Position numbers and translations under genes: made by a program
Part shown: positions 45,984 through 55,607 of the stretch, in pieces
Layout of the letters: each line of letters opens with the position of its first letter
Numbering within the stretch: the stretch's first letter is position 1
Notes under the pieces: generated by a model
Told to the model about the DNA's origin: nothing
Database searches by the model: none
Seen by the model: only the letters and a program-made list of their open reading frames with translations
Assembly (NCBI GenBank): GCA_965250225.1
Contig: CBDFNQ010000038.1
Location: forward strand, 124,001 to 188,000
Direction of reading: 5' to 3'
DNA length: 64,000 nt
From: CBDEUK01 sp965250225
GTDB taxonomy: Bacteria; Pseudomonadota; Gammaproteobacteria; Eutrophobiales; Eutrophobiaceae

Positions 45984-47504
45984 TTAGCTAACCTTTGAAT
46001 GTACTTGCTGCTGATCAAACCATTTAGTAACCTGGTTACGTCCATTGGTTTTAGAATGATATAGTGCCTGATCTGCCTGATCGATCATGGCAGCTGGGTC
46101 TTTTGCTCCCAAATTAATTGCTGAGACTCCCAAACTGGCAGTGATTGTTTTGCCGTTTGTAGGACTATCCTTAACTTCTGACCAATACAAAAATAATTCT
46201 CTGATCTTTTCTGCTATAACGGCTGCTCTATCAAGATTAGTTTGAGGTAATACTATACAAAATTCTTCTCCACCGTAACGGCCAACAGCACCATTTTTAC
46301 CACAATGCTCAATCAAGATATTTGCTATCCCCTTTATTACTTCATCACCAACTGCATGCCCATAGGTGTCATTGATTTTTTTAAAGTGATCAATGTCTAC
46401 CATAATACAGCTGACTATCAAATTTTCCTGTTTTGCCAGTATAAATTCAGTATTTAATTTTTCGAAAAACGCCCGACGATTCATGGTATTCGTAAGTGGA
46501 TCGACACTCGCAAGCCGTCTGAGTTCATCATTTTGTCCACGGATTTTTATCTCTGCTTTTTCAAGTTGGGAAACCGTTGCTTTTAATTCCCGATTAGCCC
46601 TTTCGACCTCACTGATATCATCAAAAGTGACCATCATGCCGCGCTGTTTCCCTTTGCCATCATATATTGCTGAAATATTAGTCGACAGGACACGCATGCC
46701 TTTTATTTTTGAGTGAAGCAACAATCTGACTCCCTGTAATTTACTGTCCTGTAATTTAGTGTGTTCCCACGGCAATGGAAAAGGGTTGTCCGCTTCCCGT
46801 TTAAATTCTCCCCAGTTCAACTTGGATAATGGTTGACCAATCAGTTCATCGGATGAGATTCCGGCCATATCAGAAAAAGCATTGTTTGCCAAAACTATGT
46901 ACTGTTTAGCATCAAGTAACACCACGCCTTCAACCAACAAATCTAACGCAGCCTTAACACGACCAGGTACTACAGCGCTAGGATCTAGATAATGAAGTGC
47001 TCGACGAATAAAAAGTGTGTAAACCAGAAACCCCAACGTTAAAGTGACTAGAATTAATCTAGCAAGTGGAGACTCTAATAAAGTTGGTATCCAACCAATT
47101 TGCAGAGGGGTAAACTGGACTTCCATCCTGCCCCATTCCTGACCAGCTTCAAAAATCGGTACCAGAGCGTGGGTTGGTGTTGAAAACTTTATACCCTCTT
47201 TATTCCAGTTGCTTTCGTGACCACCTGCACTAGCAACCAATTGATCATCAGCCAGACGTAAACCGAGCGAAACGACTTCGGGATTGCGCTCTACTAATCT
47301 CATCATGCTGCTCTGAATAGCTTCATATTCTCCTGACTCAACAAGTGATGAAAATTGTATTGCAATTGATTCGCAGTATTCTTTGCGAGCCTCTAATTTT
47401 TGGCTGTGTTGTCCCGGGAATATTCCAAAAAAAGCATCAGAAACCAGCAACACTGTCACCGTCAGTGCCGTTATTGATAAACCTATCCGAATCGATGGGC
47501 TCAT
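45984..47504 (-). CDS. Membrane-bound PAS-GGDEF diguanylate cyclase
   Basis: A 506-residue protein. Membrane helices at about 8-28 and 148-168 flank a periplasmic domain of about 115 residues. A PAS domain (about 180-300) and a short coiled linker lead to the GGDEF domain, with GGEEF at 411-415 (active) and no RxxD site before it, so it lacks the usual product inhibition. Together with the CNB-EAL protein it forms a synthase/hydrolase pair. It lies 214 bases after the giant surface protein gene on the same strand. Confidence 0.93.
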   Translation of the reverse strand: MSPSIRIGLSITALTVTVLLVSDAFFGIFPGQHSQKLEARKEYCESIAIQFSSLVESGEYEAIQSSMMRLVERNPEVVSLGLRLADDQLVASAGGHESNWNKEGIKFSTPTHALVPIFEAGQEWGRMEVQFTPLQIGWIPTLLESPLARLILVTLTLGFLVYTLFIRRALHYLDPSAVVPGRVKAALDLLVEGVVLLDAKQYIVLANNAFSDMAGISSDELIGQPLSKLNWGEFKREADNPFPLPWEHTKLQDSKLQGVRLLLHSKIKGMRVLSTNISAIYDGKGKQRGMMVTFDDISEVERANRELKATVSQLEKAEIKIRGQNDELRRLASVDPLTNTMNRRAFFEKLNTEFILAKQENLIVSCIMVDIDHFKKINDTYGHAVGDEVIKGIANILIEHCGKNGAVGRYGGEEFCIVLPQTNLDRAAVIAEKIRELFLYWSEVKDSPTNGKTITASLGVSAINLGAKDPAAMIDQADQALYHSKTNGRNQVTKWFDQQQVHSKVS

Positions 47505-47718
47505 GCGCTTTAATTGATACTCCTGAATAATAATTAGAATATTGACATTGAGGCCAAATCACCTGAATTTAAAGTAAATTACTGGCAATAAATTCTTTCT
47601 GTAAGTTGAAATATCGGCCATTTCAAAAATTACTTAATATTAAGCATGCCTCGTTTCACGAGCCTGCCCTGAGTTAGTTGATGATTGGAGTAGTACGATT
47701 CTATTTCCAGGAGTTAAT

Positions 47719-50700
47719 CTAAGTATCTAGTATTTCTCCAACTTTTTTCTCAATCTGTTTTTCTTTCTTTTCTGATTGATCATCATCTTTGCTATCTGGA
47801 TCACCATCTTCAGAATCATCATCTTTAGAAGCAGTAAGAACAGCTAAAGGGTCAATATGTCTCCATGTTGGTAATGATGAAAGTAATACCGAAAACAACC
47901 ACTCAACCCGTAACAACCACGATAATGAACCAACAGACAGTGTTAAACCAATTGTCTTGCCAATGTTTTCCGCAATTTCGATTTTCTTCTGCCCGGCATC
48001 ATCAGATACATCCATCTCTTCTCTAAAATTCGAAAGTGCCTCTTCAAAAGTACGTTGAGTGTCTGACGTGTTTTCTAACAACCCACTGGACTCAAGTATA
48101 TCTCTACCAGCATCTCGTATCTTTGCTAATTCTATAAATATGTGTTCTGTTACTGTTCTATCATTTTGTAAATTATCACGATCGAAACTGTTCGAATTTA
48201 GAACAATCTGTTCAACTCCTTTATCTTGATTCAAGATATTCTGAGAATCCAAAATTGTTTCTGGCATTTTTGTATTTGAATTTTCTATGTTCAAAGAATT
48301 AATAACTATCTTGAGGGCGGCACTGGTTTCTTCATTAATTGTTAATTCAGCACTTAATAATTCACTTTCTTGATTCTCATCAGTTATGATTTCCAGTGTC
48401 ATAGCAGACTCCGGCTCATCAACAATGATTTCACTGACACTGACTGCTACTGGTCCTACACCGATGGCACCATCAAACACTGTCAGCGAATAATTTGGCG
48501 CGGCCCCACCGAAATGCACAAACTGAATATCACCATTATTAATATCTTCCTGAGTAAAGGTACTTATCAAAACACCAGGATTACTCACAGCTTCAAACTG
48601 TCCACCAGTAATTCCCGAAATAGTAAAGGTCAAATCGGCATCTAAATTATCGACATCCGATGTAAGGATATTGGTTGTACTTAATAAGGTGGTTTGTCCA
48701 GAGATATAAGCTAGCTGATTTGTGTTAAAAACCGGTGCATCGTTGACTGGATTAACGGTGATACTCACTACTTGTGTGGTGGTGCCTCCAAGGTCGTCGG
48801 TGACAGTGACGGTAAAGTTATCGCTACCGAACCAGTTTGGATCCGTCGGAGTAAACGTCCACGCACCCGTGGCGGGGTTGATAGCAGCCGTGCCATTGGT
48901 AGCCGGAGTGGTGACAGTAAAATACGTATTATCCGTTAAACCCTCAGCGTCCGTAGCCGTCATCGTGCCGCCCACAGTATCGCCTTCGTTGCCGCTGTAA
49001 CTGATGTCCCCGGTAATGACCGCGCTATCGTCGACCCCACTAACCGTCACCGTCGTGTCGTAGTTGGTACTGGTGCCTCCATCGCCATCGGTGAGCACGT
49101 AGCGCACCGTACGATTACCTGTGGTCGGGTTGTCGGTGTCGGTGTTCTCATACGTGATGTTTTGCGTGAGGGCGCTGACCGCCGTCGCATCGGCACTAGC
49201 GTTTAACGCGATCACCAAGTCCGTGCCACCGGTGCCGCCGGTGAATGTCCCAATCGTCACGCCTTGATACGTGACGTTACTTCCACTCACACCAACCTGC
49301 CCCGCCGCCGTGCCTTGGTTCCGGATGGCCAGCACATCCTCCGCACTGTCACTGCCCGCTTGGAAGGAGACCGTAAGCGTGCCTGTGTCAAAGTCACTGC
49401 TGTCCACATCACTGACGACGGCATCCACCCCTTGCTCGATGACCACCGCCCCGTCGCCTTCGGTGTAGGCCAGGGCATCGCCGCCTAAGTTGGTGATAAT
49501 CGGCAGGTCGTTTACCGTAGTCACGGTCAAAGTGACGGTCACGGTGTTAGAATCAATCGTTCCGTCGTTGGCTTTGTAGGTAAACGAGTCGACGCCGTTG
49601 AAGTCGGGGTTGGGGGTATAGGTAAACGTGCCATTGGCGTTGAGGACCAGCGTGCCGTTGCTGACGTCTGTTACTAGCACCGCGGTCAGCGGATCGGCAT
49701 CGGCGTCAGTGTCGTTGAATAGTATGCCGGGATCGTTGTTCTCAAACCAGGCCACCGTGTCGTCGCCGCCTGACGCCGCCAACACATCTAGATCACCATC
49801 TCCATCCACATCCGCTATCGCGACAGAGATCGCCCCATCGGCCGTATTGGTGAGCACCTGCGCGGCGCCAAAGGTCCCCAACCCGTCGGTGTTCTCAAAC
49901 CACGCCACCGTGTCGCCAAACACTGACGCCGCCACCACGTCCAGATCTCCATCCCCATCCACATCCGCTGCCATGACAGAAGACGGCCCATTGGTCGTAT
50001 TATTGATTACCTGCTCAGAGCCAAACGTCCCCAGCCCGTCGGTGTTCTCATACCACACCACCGTGTCGCTCACGCGTATGGCTGCCACCACGTCCAGATC
50101 CCCATCTCCGTCCACATCCGCTGTCGTGACAGATCTCGCCCCATTGGCCGAATTGTCGATCAACTGCTCGGCACCAAACGTGCCCAGCCCGTCGGTGTTC
50201 TCATACCACGCCACCGTGTCGCCGATAAGTGACGCCACCAGGACGTCCTGATCGCCATCCCCATCCACATCCGCTGCGGTAACATCGACTGCCCCATCGG
50301 CCGTATTGGTGAGCACCTGTTCGGTGCCAAACGTCCCCAGCCCGTCGGTGTTCTCATACCACGCCACCGTGTCGTCGTTTTTTGATGCCGCCAGCACGTC
50401 CAGATCCCCATCTCCGTCCACATCTGTTGCCACAATCGAGTAAGCCCCATCGGCCGTATTCGTGATCACCTGTTCGGCACCAAACGTCCCCAGCCCGTCG
50501 GTGTTCTCATACCACGCCACCGTGTCGTCGTTTGTTGACGCCGCCAACACATCCAGATCCCCGTCTCCATCCACATCCGCTGCGGTCACAGCGAATGCCC
50601 CATCGGCCAGATTGGTGATCACCTGCTCGGCGCCAAACGTCCCCAGCCCGTCGATGTTCTCAAACCACGCCACCGTGTCGCCGTTATCTGACGCCGCCAA

Positions 50701-53484
50701 CACATCCAAATCCCCATCACCGTCCACATCCGCTGCCACCACCGAGTGAGCCCCATTGGCCGTATTGGTAATCACCTGCTCTGTGAAGGGCGCAAGCAGC
50801 GTGGTGGTCAGTGAGCCATCTTCTAACAGATTGTAACTATCGGGGGCCGCAACTGGTGCATCATTCACCCCCGTGACTGTGATCGCCACTGCGTCCACAT
50901 CCGTCACACTGTTGCCGTCCGTGCTCGTCATCGTCAGCGAGTCCGCCCCGGTGTAGTTGAGCGTGCCTTGATAGCTGAGGCTGGCCAAGGTCGCATTGAT
51001 GTCGGCTTGCGTGCCCGACAAGGTCAGCGTGCTCGTGCCATTGCCCCCTGCACTGATACTGGCCGCCCCACTCACCGTCACCGTCACCGTCCCTTGCGTC
51101 ACCCCCAACTGCACCGTGCTCAGGTTGCCGTCCACATCCATCACCGAGAGCCCACTGATGTTGAGCGCCGTGTCTTCGGCCACCACTTGCGCCCCCGGCA
51201 CCGTGTTCACCGGCGCGTCGTTGGTTGGAGTGATGGTGAGAGTCACGGTCGTGGTATTGGAATCTGCTGTGCCATCATTCGTTTTATAGGTAAAGCTATC
51301 GGAAAAGTTCTCACTGCCATCATGCGTGTACGTGAAGCTGCCATCTGCGTTGAGGGTGAAGCTGCTGGCATGGCTGGGGCCGGACACTAAGATCGACGTG
51401 AGCGAATCATTCGCATCAACGTCGCTGTCGTTGGCTAAGACACTGAGCCCGTCGTTTTCATACCAGGCAATCGTGTCGTCGGACTCTGAGGCCGAGAGCA
51501 CATCCAAATCACCATCACCATCCACATCGCCAGTCGCCACCACCACCGCGCCATCGGCACTGGTCGTAATCGTATGAGCCGTAAAGTTTTCACTGCCGTC
51601 GTTTTCATACCATGTGACCGCATCATCAAGGAATGCTGCGGAGAGGACATCCACATCTCCATCCCCATCCATATCTCCGGTTGTGACAAAATAAGCGGCG
51701 GCGGCGCTGGTTGTGATCGTATGTTCCGTGAAGTTTTCACTCCCATCGTTCTCGTACCAGGCGATCGTGTCGTCAGAGTTTGAAGCGGACAAGACATCCA
51801 AGTCGCCGTCCCCATCCATGTCCACCGTGGTGACCGAACGAGCGCCATCCGCGCTGGTCGTGATGGTATGTTTGGTAAAGTTCTCACTGCCGTCATTCTC
51901 GTACCACGCAATCGTATCGTCATTGCTCGACGCCGAGAGGACATCCAGGTCACCATCCCCATCCACATCCGCGGTCGTTGCAGCACGGACGCTATCGGCA
52001 GTAGTCGTGATGGTATGTTTGGTAAAGTTCTCGCTCCCATCGTTCTCGTACCAGGCGACGGTATCGTCATTGCTCGACGCCGAGAGGACATCCAGGTCTC
52101 CATCCCCATCCATATCCGCCGTTACGGCGGAATAGACGCCATCGGCGCTAGTTGTAATAATATGCTCGGTAAAGTTTTCACTGCCGTCGTTCTCATACCA
52201 CGCAATGGTATCGTCGTTCGTAGAGGCCGCTAGCACATCCAGGTCGCCGTCGCCATCCATGTCCGCCGCCTCAACCCAGTGGGCCGCATCAGCGCTGGTC
52301 GTGATGGTATGCTTGGTAAAGTTTTCACTGCCATCGTTCTCGTACCACGCAATGGTGTCATCGGCATCCGAAGCCACCAGCACATCCAGATCCCCATCAC
52401 CATCGACATCCGCACTTGAAACAAAACGGGCGCCATCGGCCACAGTAGTAATCGTATGCTCGGTTAGGGTATTGCTGGTGTCGACCGTCAGTGTCCCGCC
52501 TTCAGCCACTGTATAACTGTCCGGGTTGGCCACAGGGGCAGCTAAGACTCCTTCAAATGCCTCTTGGGCTTGTTCATCCACGATCACCGAACTTTCAATC
52601 TCACCAACGATATATTCCAGATCCCAGTCACCACCAAGCTCAGCACTGCCGGTCAGGTCATCAGACGCCGCAACATCTGCCTGTGTCAATTGACTCAACG
52701 AATTGATCAGACTTTGTCCGTCTTCACTTGCTGCCAGATTACAACCGTAAATCAGGAAGTCTCCATCCGTGGTAAAAGATTCAGACCAGGATTCGATCGT
52801 TTCAATGTTCTGACTTAGAATGTCAGAATCCAGCTGAGTGTTACCGATATCAATGCTGCCGTCACTACCATGCGAAATCAGATGTACTGAATCAAGATTC
52901 TGATATGTTGATAACACTTCAGAGATTTGTTCAATGCCATTTCGTTCATTATCGAGCACAATGACTTCGATATTACGATCTTCATCTCCCTGCGCCATAA
53001 CGTCATTCAGCAATTGCTGATAGTTTTCAACATCGGTGTCGATGAAGACTAATTCATGTGGCTGAGTATCGGCTGTATCTGTCAGAGTACTGGTGTCGAT
53101 TGTAGAGTTGATCGGCTCATCATTATCTGTCTCTTCGCCAACAAGGCTCTGTTGAACTGCTTCGAATTCCTCTATGATCACACCTTCGATGTTATCAAGT
53201 ACAGAACTGATGTTGTCTATGTCGCTGTCGTTAGTTTGCTGATCAAAATTGAGAACGATAAATTCTGTTTCTATATAGGGTTGTTCAGAGACAACCAGAG
53301 GGGTATCTGAAGCAGTTGTTTCTTCGTTGGTATTATCAGATTCCGGAACCAGTTGAGCTTCCAGGGCAACGGGTTCGACCAGATCAGCGGCGAGATTAAC
53401 ATCCATTCCACCCAGTCCATCGGCAGAAAATAATATTCTGGGCTCTTCGGCTTCAAACGTCGCTTGAGATATTTTTTTTTTCAT
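47719..53484 (-). CDS. Giant DUF4347 / FG-GAP / cadherin-like surface protein
   Basis: About 1,921 residues. Order: EEPRILFSADG motif (about 12-22), acidic region, DUF4347-type domain (about 125-300, HLISHGSDGSI, YGCNLAAS), seven 49-residue FG-GAP repeats (DNA about 51440-52462), cadherin/Ig-like domains, seven 51-residue FG-GAP repeats (about 49715-50785), further cadherin-like domains, a hydrophobic segment near residue 1840, and an acidic/Lys tail. Each repeat holds a D-x-DGDGD-x-D calcium loop. Both arrays sit inside a cadherin-like domain, between its PDSY start and its NDSD/NDTD loop. No type I secretion signal, RTX repeats or autotransporter barrel was seen. I chose ATG 53482-53484 over a TTG at 53526. 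It is followed by an A10 run. GC is high in the repeats (36 of 60 in 50041-50100). Confidence 0.9.
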   Translation of the reverse strand: MKKKISQATFEAEEPRILFSADGLGGMDVNLAADLVEPVALEAQLVPESDNTNEETTASDTPLVVSEQPYIETEFIVLNFDQQTNDSDIDNISSVLDNIEGVIIEEFEAVQQSLVGEETDNDEPINSTIDTSTLTDTADTQPHELVFIDTDVENYQQLLNDVMAQGDEDRNIEVIVLDNERNGIEQISEVLSTYQNLDSVHLISHGSDGSIDIGNTQLDSDILSQNIETIESWSESFTTDGDFLIYGCNLAASEDGQSLINSLSQLTQADVAASDDLTGSAELGGDWDLEYIVGEIESSVIVDEQAQEAFEGVLAAPVANPDSYTVAEGGTLTVDTSNTLTEHTITTVADGARFVSSADVDGDGDLDVLVASDADDTIAWYENDGSENFTKHTITTSADAAHWVEAADMDGDGDLDVLAASTNDDTIAWYENDGSENFTEHIITTSADGVYSAVTADMDGDGDLDVLSASSNDDTVAWYENDGSENFTKHTITTTADSVRAATTADVDGDGDLDVLSASSNDDTIAWYENDGSENFTKHTITTSADGARSVTTVDMDGDGDLDVLSASNSDDTIAWYENDGSENFTEHTITTSAAAAYFVTTGDMDGDGDVDVLSAAFLDDAVTWYENDGSENFTAHTITTSADGAVVVATGDVDGDGDLDVLSASESDDTIAWYENDGLSVLANDSDVDANDSLTSILVSGPSHASSFTLNADGSFTYTHDGSENFSDSFTYKTNDGTADSNTTTVTLTITPTNDAPVNTVPGAQVVAEDTALNISGLSVMDVDGNLSTVQLGVTQGTVTVTVSGAASISAGGNGTSTLTLSGTQADINATLASLSYQGTLNYTGADSLTMTSTDGNSVTDVDAVAITVTGVNDAPVAAPDSYNLLEDGSLTTTLLAPFTEQVITNTANGAHSVVAADVDGDGDLDVLAASDNGDTVAWFENIDGLGTFGAEQVITNLADGAFAVTAADVDGDGDLDVLAASTNDDTVAWYENTDGLGTFGAEQVITNTADGAYSIVATDVDGDGDLDVLAASKNDDTVAWYENTDGLGTFGTEQVLTNTADGAVDVTAADVDGDGDQDVLVASLIGDTVAWYENTDGLGTFGAEQLIDNSANGARSVTTADVDGDGDLDVVAAIRVSDTVVWYENTDGLGTFGSEQVINNTTNGPSSVMAADVDGDGDLDVVAASVFGDTVAWFENTDGLGTFGAAQVLTNTADGAISVAIADVDGDGDLDVLAASGGDDTVAWFENNDPGILFNDTDADADPLTAVLVTDVSNGTLVLNANGTFTYTPNPDFNGVDSFTYKANDGTIDSNTVTVTLTVTTVNDLPIITNLGGDALAYTEGDGAVVIEQGVDAVVSDVDSSDFDTGTLTVSFQAGSDSAEDVLAIRNQGTAAGQVGVSGSNVTYQGVTIGTFTGGTGGTDLVIALNASADATAVSALTQNITYENTDTDNPTTGNRTVRYVLTDGDGGTSTNYDTTVTVSGVDDSAVITGDISYSGNEGDTVGGTMTATDAEGLTDNTYFTVTTPATNGTAAINPATGAWTFTPTDPNWFGSDNFTVTVTDDLGGTTTQVVSITVNPVNDAPVFNTNQLAYISGQTTLLSTTNILTSDVDNLDADLTFTISGITGGQFEAVSNPGVLISTFTQEDINNGDIQFVHFGGAAPNYSLTVFDGAIGVGPVAVSVSEIIVDEPESAMTLEIITDENQESELLSAELTINEETSAALKIVINSLNIENSNTKMPETILDSQNILNQDKGVEQIVLNSNSFDRDNLQNDRTVTEHIFIELAKIRDAGRDILESSGLLENTSDTQRTFEEALSNFREEMDVSDDAGQKKIEIAENIGKTIGLTLSVGSLSWLLRVEWLFSVLLSSLPTWRHIDPLAVLTASKDDDSEDGDPDSKDDDQSEKKEKQIEKKVGEILDT

Positions 53485-53603
53485 ATGACATGCTGGCGAT
53501 ATATTTAGTCGGATCTGGCTGACCAACCTTATATATCGTCAGAAAATATAAAAACTTGAATGTTCTCGAAAGAGATGAAGCCCTGTTCCCTATTCTCTTT
53601 TAA

Positions 53604-55601
53604 CTATTCAGCAGTTCCTGAAAATGACAACATATCGCCGAGCCGCTCTTCCTGTTTTTCAAGGGCGCGCCGTGCCTTGCGATGACGATGCTCCAGCATG
53701 GATTGGGAGCGATTCATCAACCAATTACCAAGTCCAGTGGGAATTTCACCTTTACCGAATGAAAATACAACGATTAAATATCGAAGCCATTTGGAGTAAT
53801 GCTCATAGGGTATTTCATCGTCCAGTGCGGTAAAAATCTGATAACTACCCGGGTCTCCCTGACGAGAGCTGCGACCAATCAACTGACGATCAATCCGGTT
53901 AGCTTCATTACGTTCAGTGATGATCACGTGCAGACCGCCATTCGCACTGGCCTGATCGCTCAACTTGATATCGGTACCTCGGCCAGCCATGTTAGTAGCG
54001 ACCGTAACAGCCCCTACCTCTCCTGCAGCGGCAATGATCTCAGCTTCGAGCGCATCTTGTCTGGCGTTTAATACTTTCGCCTCAATCCCCAGCTTGTTCA
54101 GCATTACCCCAAACCGTTCGGACATCTCCACCGAGCGAGTCCCTACCAAAACTGGCCTGCCCATCTTGACCAGTTTTTCTACACTCATAAGGATTGCCCG
54201 ATTTTTATGTTCAGAGTTTATAAAAGTCCGTGGGCGCGAAACTGTTCGTTTACAGCGTTTATGTGTCGGAATTCGAACAACGGGTAAGCGATAAACAGAG
54301 GCAAGTTCTTTTTCTATCTTTAGTGCAGTGCCTGTCATACCACCAAGTTTTAGGTAACGACGAAAGAAACGTTGATAACTGATTCGTGCCAGGGTTTCCT
54401 TGTTCCCAGAGATCTCACACCCTTCTTTTACTTCTACCATTTGATGCAGACCACGTTCCCAGGATCGATCCGCCATTAAACGACCGGTATTATCATCAAT
54501 GATCTGTACTTTATTATCTTTAACCAGATAATGACGATCGCGGACGAAGAGATAAAGTGCCATCAAGGCCTGTTCAACAAGCTCTTCACGCCAACGACTG
54601 GCTCTCCACATTGGATCCAGATCCTCAACCATCTTTTCCAGAGATACCAAACCTTGATCGGTAAACTGGAGTCTACGTTCACGTTGATGAATGATGAAAT
54701 CAACATCCAGATGGAGATCGCCAGCAAGTGTCAAAGCCTGATGATAAATTTCCGGGTCTTCACCGCTTTCTATAGGATTTGATAATATCAAAGGTGTCCT
54801 TGCTTCATCGATCAAGACACTGTCTGCCTCATCTACGATTGCGTAGCACAGACCTCTTAGCATTAGTTTCGATGTGGCATTATTATCATCATACAATCTC
54901 TGTAATTTCATATGAGTTGCACTGGCTGTGTTACCTCGGGCAACACGATCACGTAAATAATCAAATGCAATTTGTTTGTTGGTGCAATAGGTCACATCAC
55001 AGTTGTATGCTTGTGTACGTTCATCGGTGTCCATACCTTCAATAACTGAACCAACACTGAGTCCTAATCTTTCATAAACCGGACGCATGATCTCTGCATC
55101 ACGTCCGGCCAGATAATCATTCGTTGTAATAACATGAACAGGAATACCCGTCATCGCTGCGGCACAGGCAGGTAATGTTGCAGTCAGAGTTTTACCTTCT
55201 CCGGTTTGCATTTCTGCGAGCAGGCCATTGTACAATACCCATCCACCTTTTATCTGAGAGGGAAAGTGTCTAAGCCCTAGAGTTCGATCAGCGACCTCTC
55301 GTACTGCTGCAAATGCCTGAATTGCCAAATCTTCACCTGCATCGCTGCGGGCAAGTCTGAGTTTTAATCCTGTTATCGCCAGGTCAAGAACATCATCTGG
55401 CATTCTTTTTAATGATTCGCCGGCTTTTTCGATGCGTTCGACGACCTTATCCAGATTCGATGATGAGAGTACGCGGTTGGCTTCTAACCGTAACCATGAT
55501 GACTCAACCGCGTTTTCGAACCAACCTGAATTTTCTGCTAGCCATTCCGGATAACTTCCTAACGCAAGTCCTGGACGTGATTCTAATTGTAAACCAATCA
55601 T
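53604..55601 (-). CDS. Short SecA-like ATPase (accessory SecA paralogue)
   Basis: A 665-residue SecA-family motor. Walker A GEGKT (134-138), DEAD (257-260), GMTGTA, TNMAGRGTDI and GRSSRQGDPGS are all present, so ATPase function is expected; the last motif has Ser where housekeeping SecA has Gly. It is about 240 residues shorter than E. coli SecA, keeping only the start of the helical scaffold (RHRKARRALEKQEERLGDML) and lacking the C-terminal zinc-binding linker. The first 100 residues are also unlike canonical SecA. It starts 6 bases after the M50/HlyD gene and is followed by the giant surface protein, its likely substrate. It is not the housekeeping secA. Confidence 0.88.
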   Translation of the reverse strand: MIGLQLESRPGLALGSYPEWLAENSGWFENAVESSWLRLEANRVLSSSNLDKVVERIEKAGESLKRMPDDVLDLAITGLKLRLARSDAGEDLAIQAFAAVREVADRTLGLRHFPSQIKGGWVLYNGLLAEMQTGEGKTLTATLPACAAAMTGIPVHVITTNDYLAGRDAEIMRPVYERLGLSVGSVIEGMDTDERTQAYNCDVTYCTNKQIAFDYLRDRVARGNTASATHMKLQRLYDDNNATSKLMLRGLCYAIVDEADSVLIDEARTPLILSNPIESGEDPEIYHQALTLAGDLHLDVDFIIHQRERRLQFTDQGLVSLEKMVEDLDPMWRASRWREELVEQALMALYLFVRDRHYLVKDNKVQIIDDNTGRLMADRSWERGLHQMVEVKEGCEISGNKETLARISYQRFFRRYLKLGGMTGTALKIEKELASVYRLPVVRIPTHKRCKRTVSRPRTFINSEHKNRAILMSVEKLVKMGRPVLVGTRSVEMSERFGVMLNKLGIEAKVLNARQDALEAEIIAAAGEVGAVTVATNMAGRGTDIKLSDQASANGGLHVIITERNEANRIDRQLIGRSSRQGDPGSYQIFTALDDEIPYEHYSKWLRYLIVVFSFGKGEIPTGLGNWLMNRSQSMLEHRHRKARRALEKQEERLGDMLSFSGTAE

Positions 55602-55607
55602 AAAAAC

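Noticed and set aside
49715..52462. Possible CRISPR array because of regular repeats
   Set aside because: Units of 147 and 153 bases are coding, in frame and without unique spacers; this is a protein repeat.
49264..52516. Several plus-strand frames of 65-210 codons inside the giant gene
   Set aside because: They are Ser/Pro/Thr-rich mirror frames of the FG-GAP repeats, repeating with the same period; they are shadows of the minus-strand gene.
53604..55601. Housekeeping SecA
   Set aside because: Too short, lacks the C-terminal zinc-binding tail and most of the scaffold, and its neighbours are not the usual secA neighbours.
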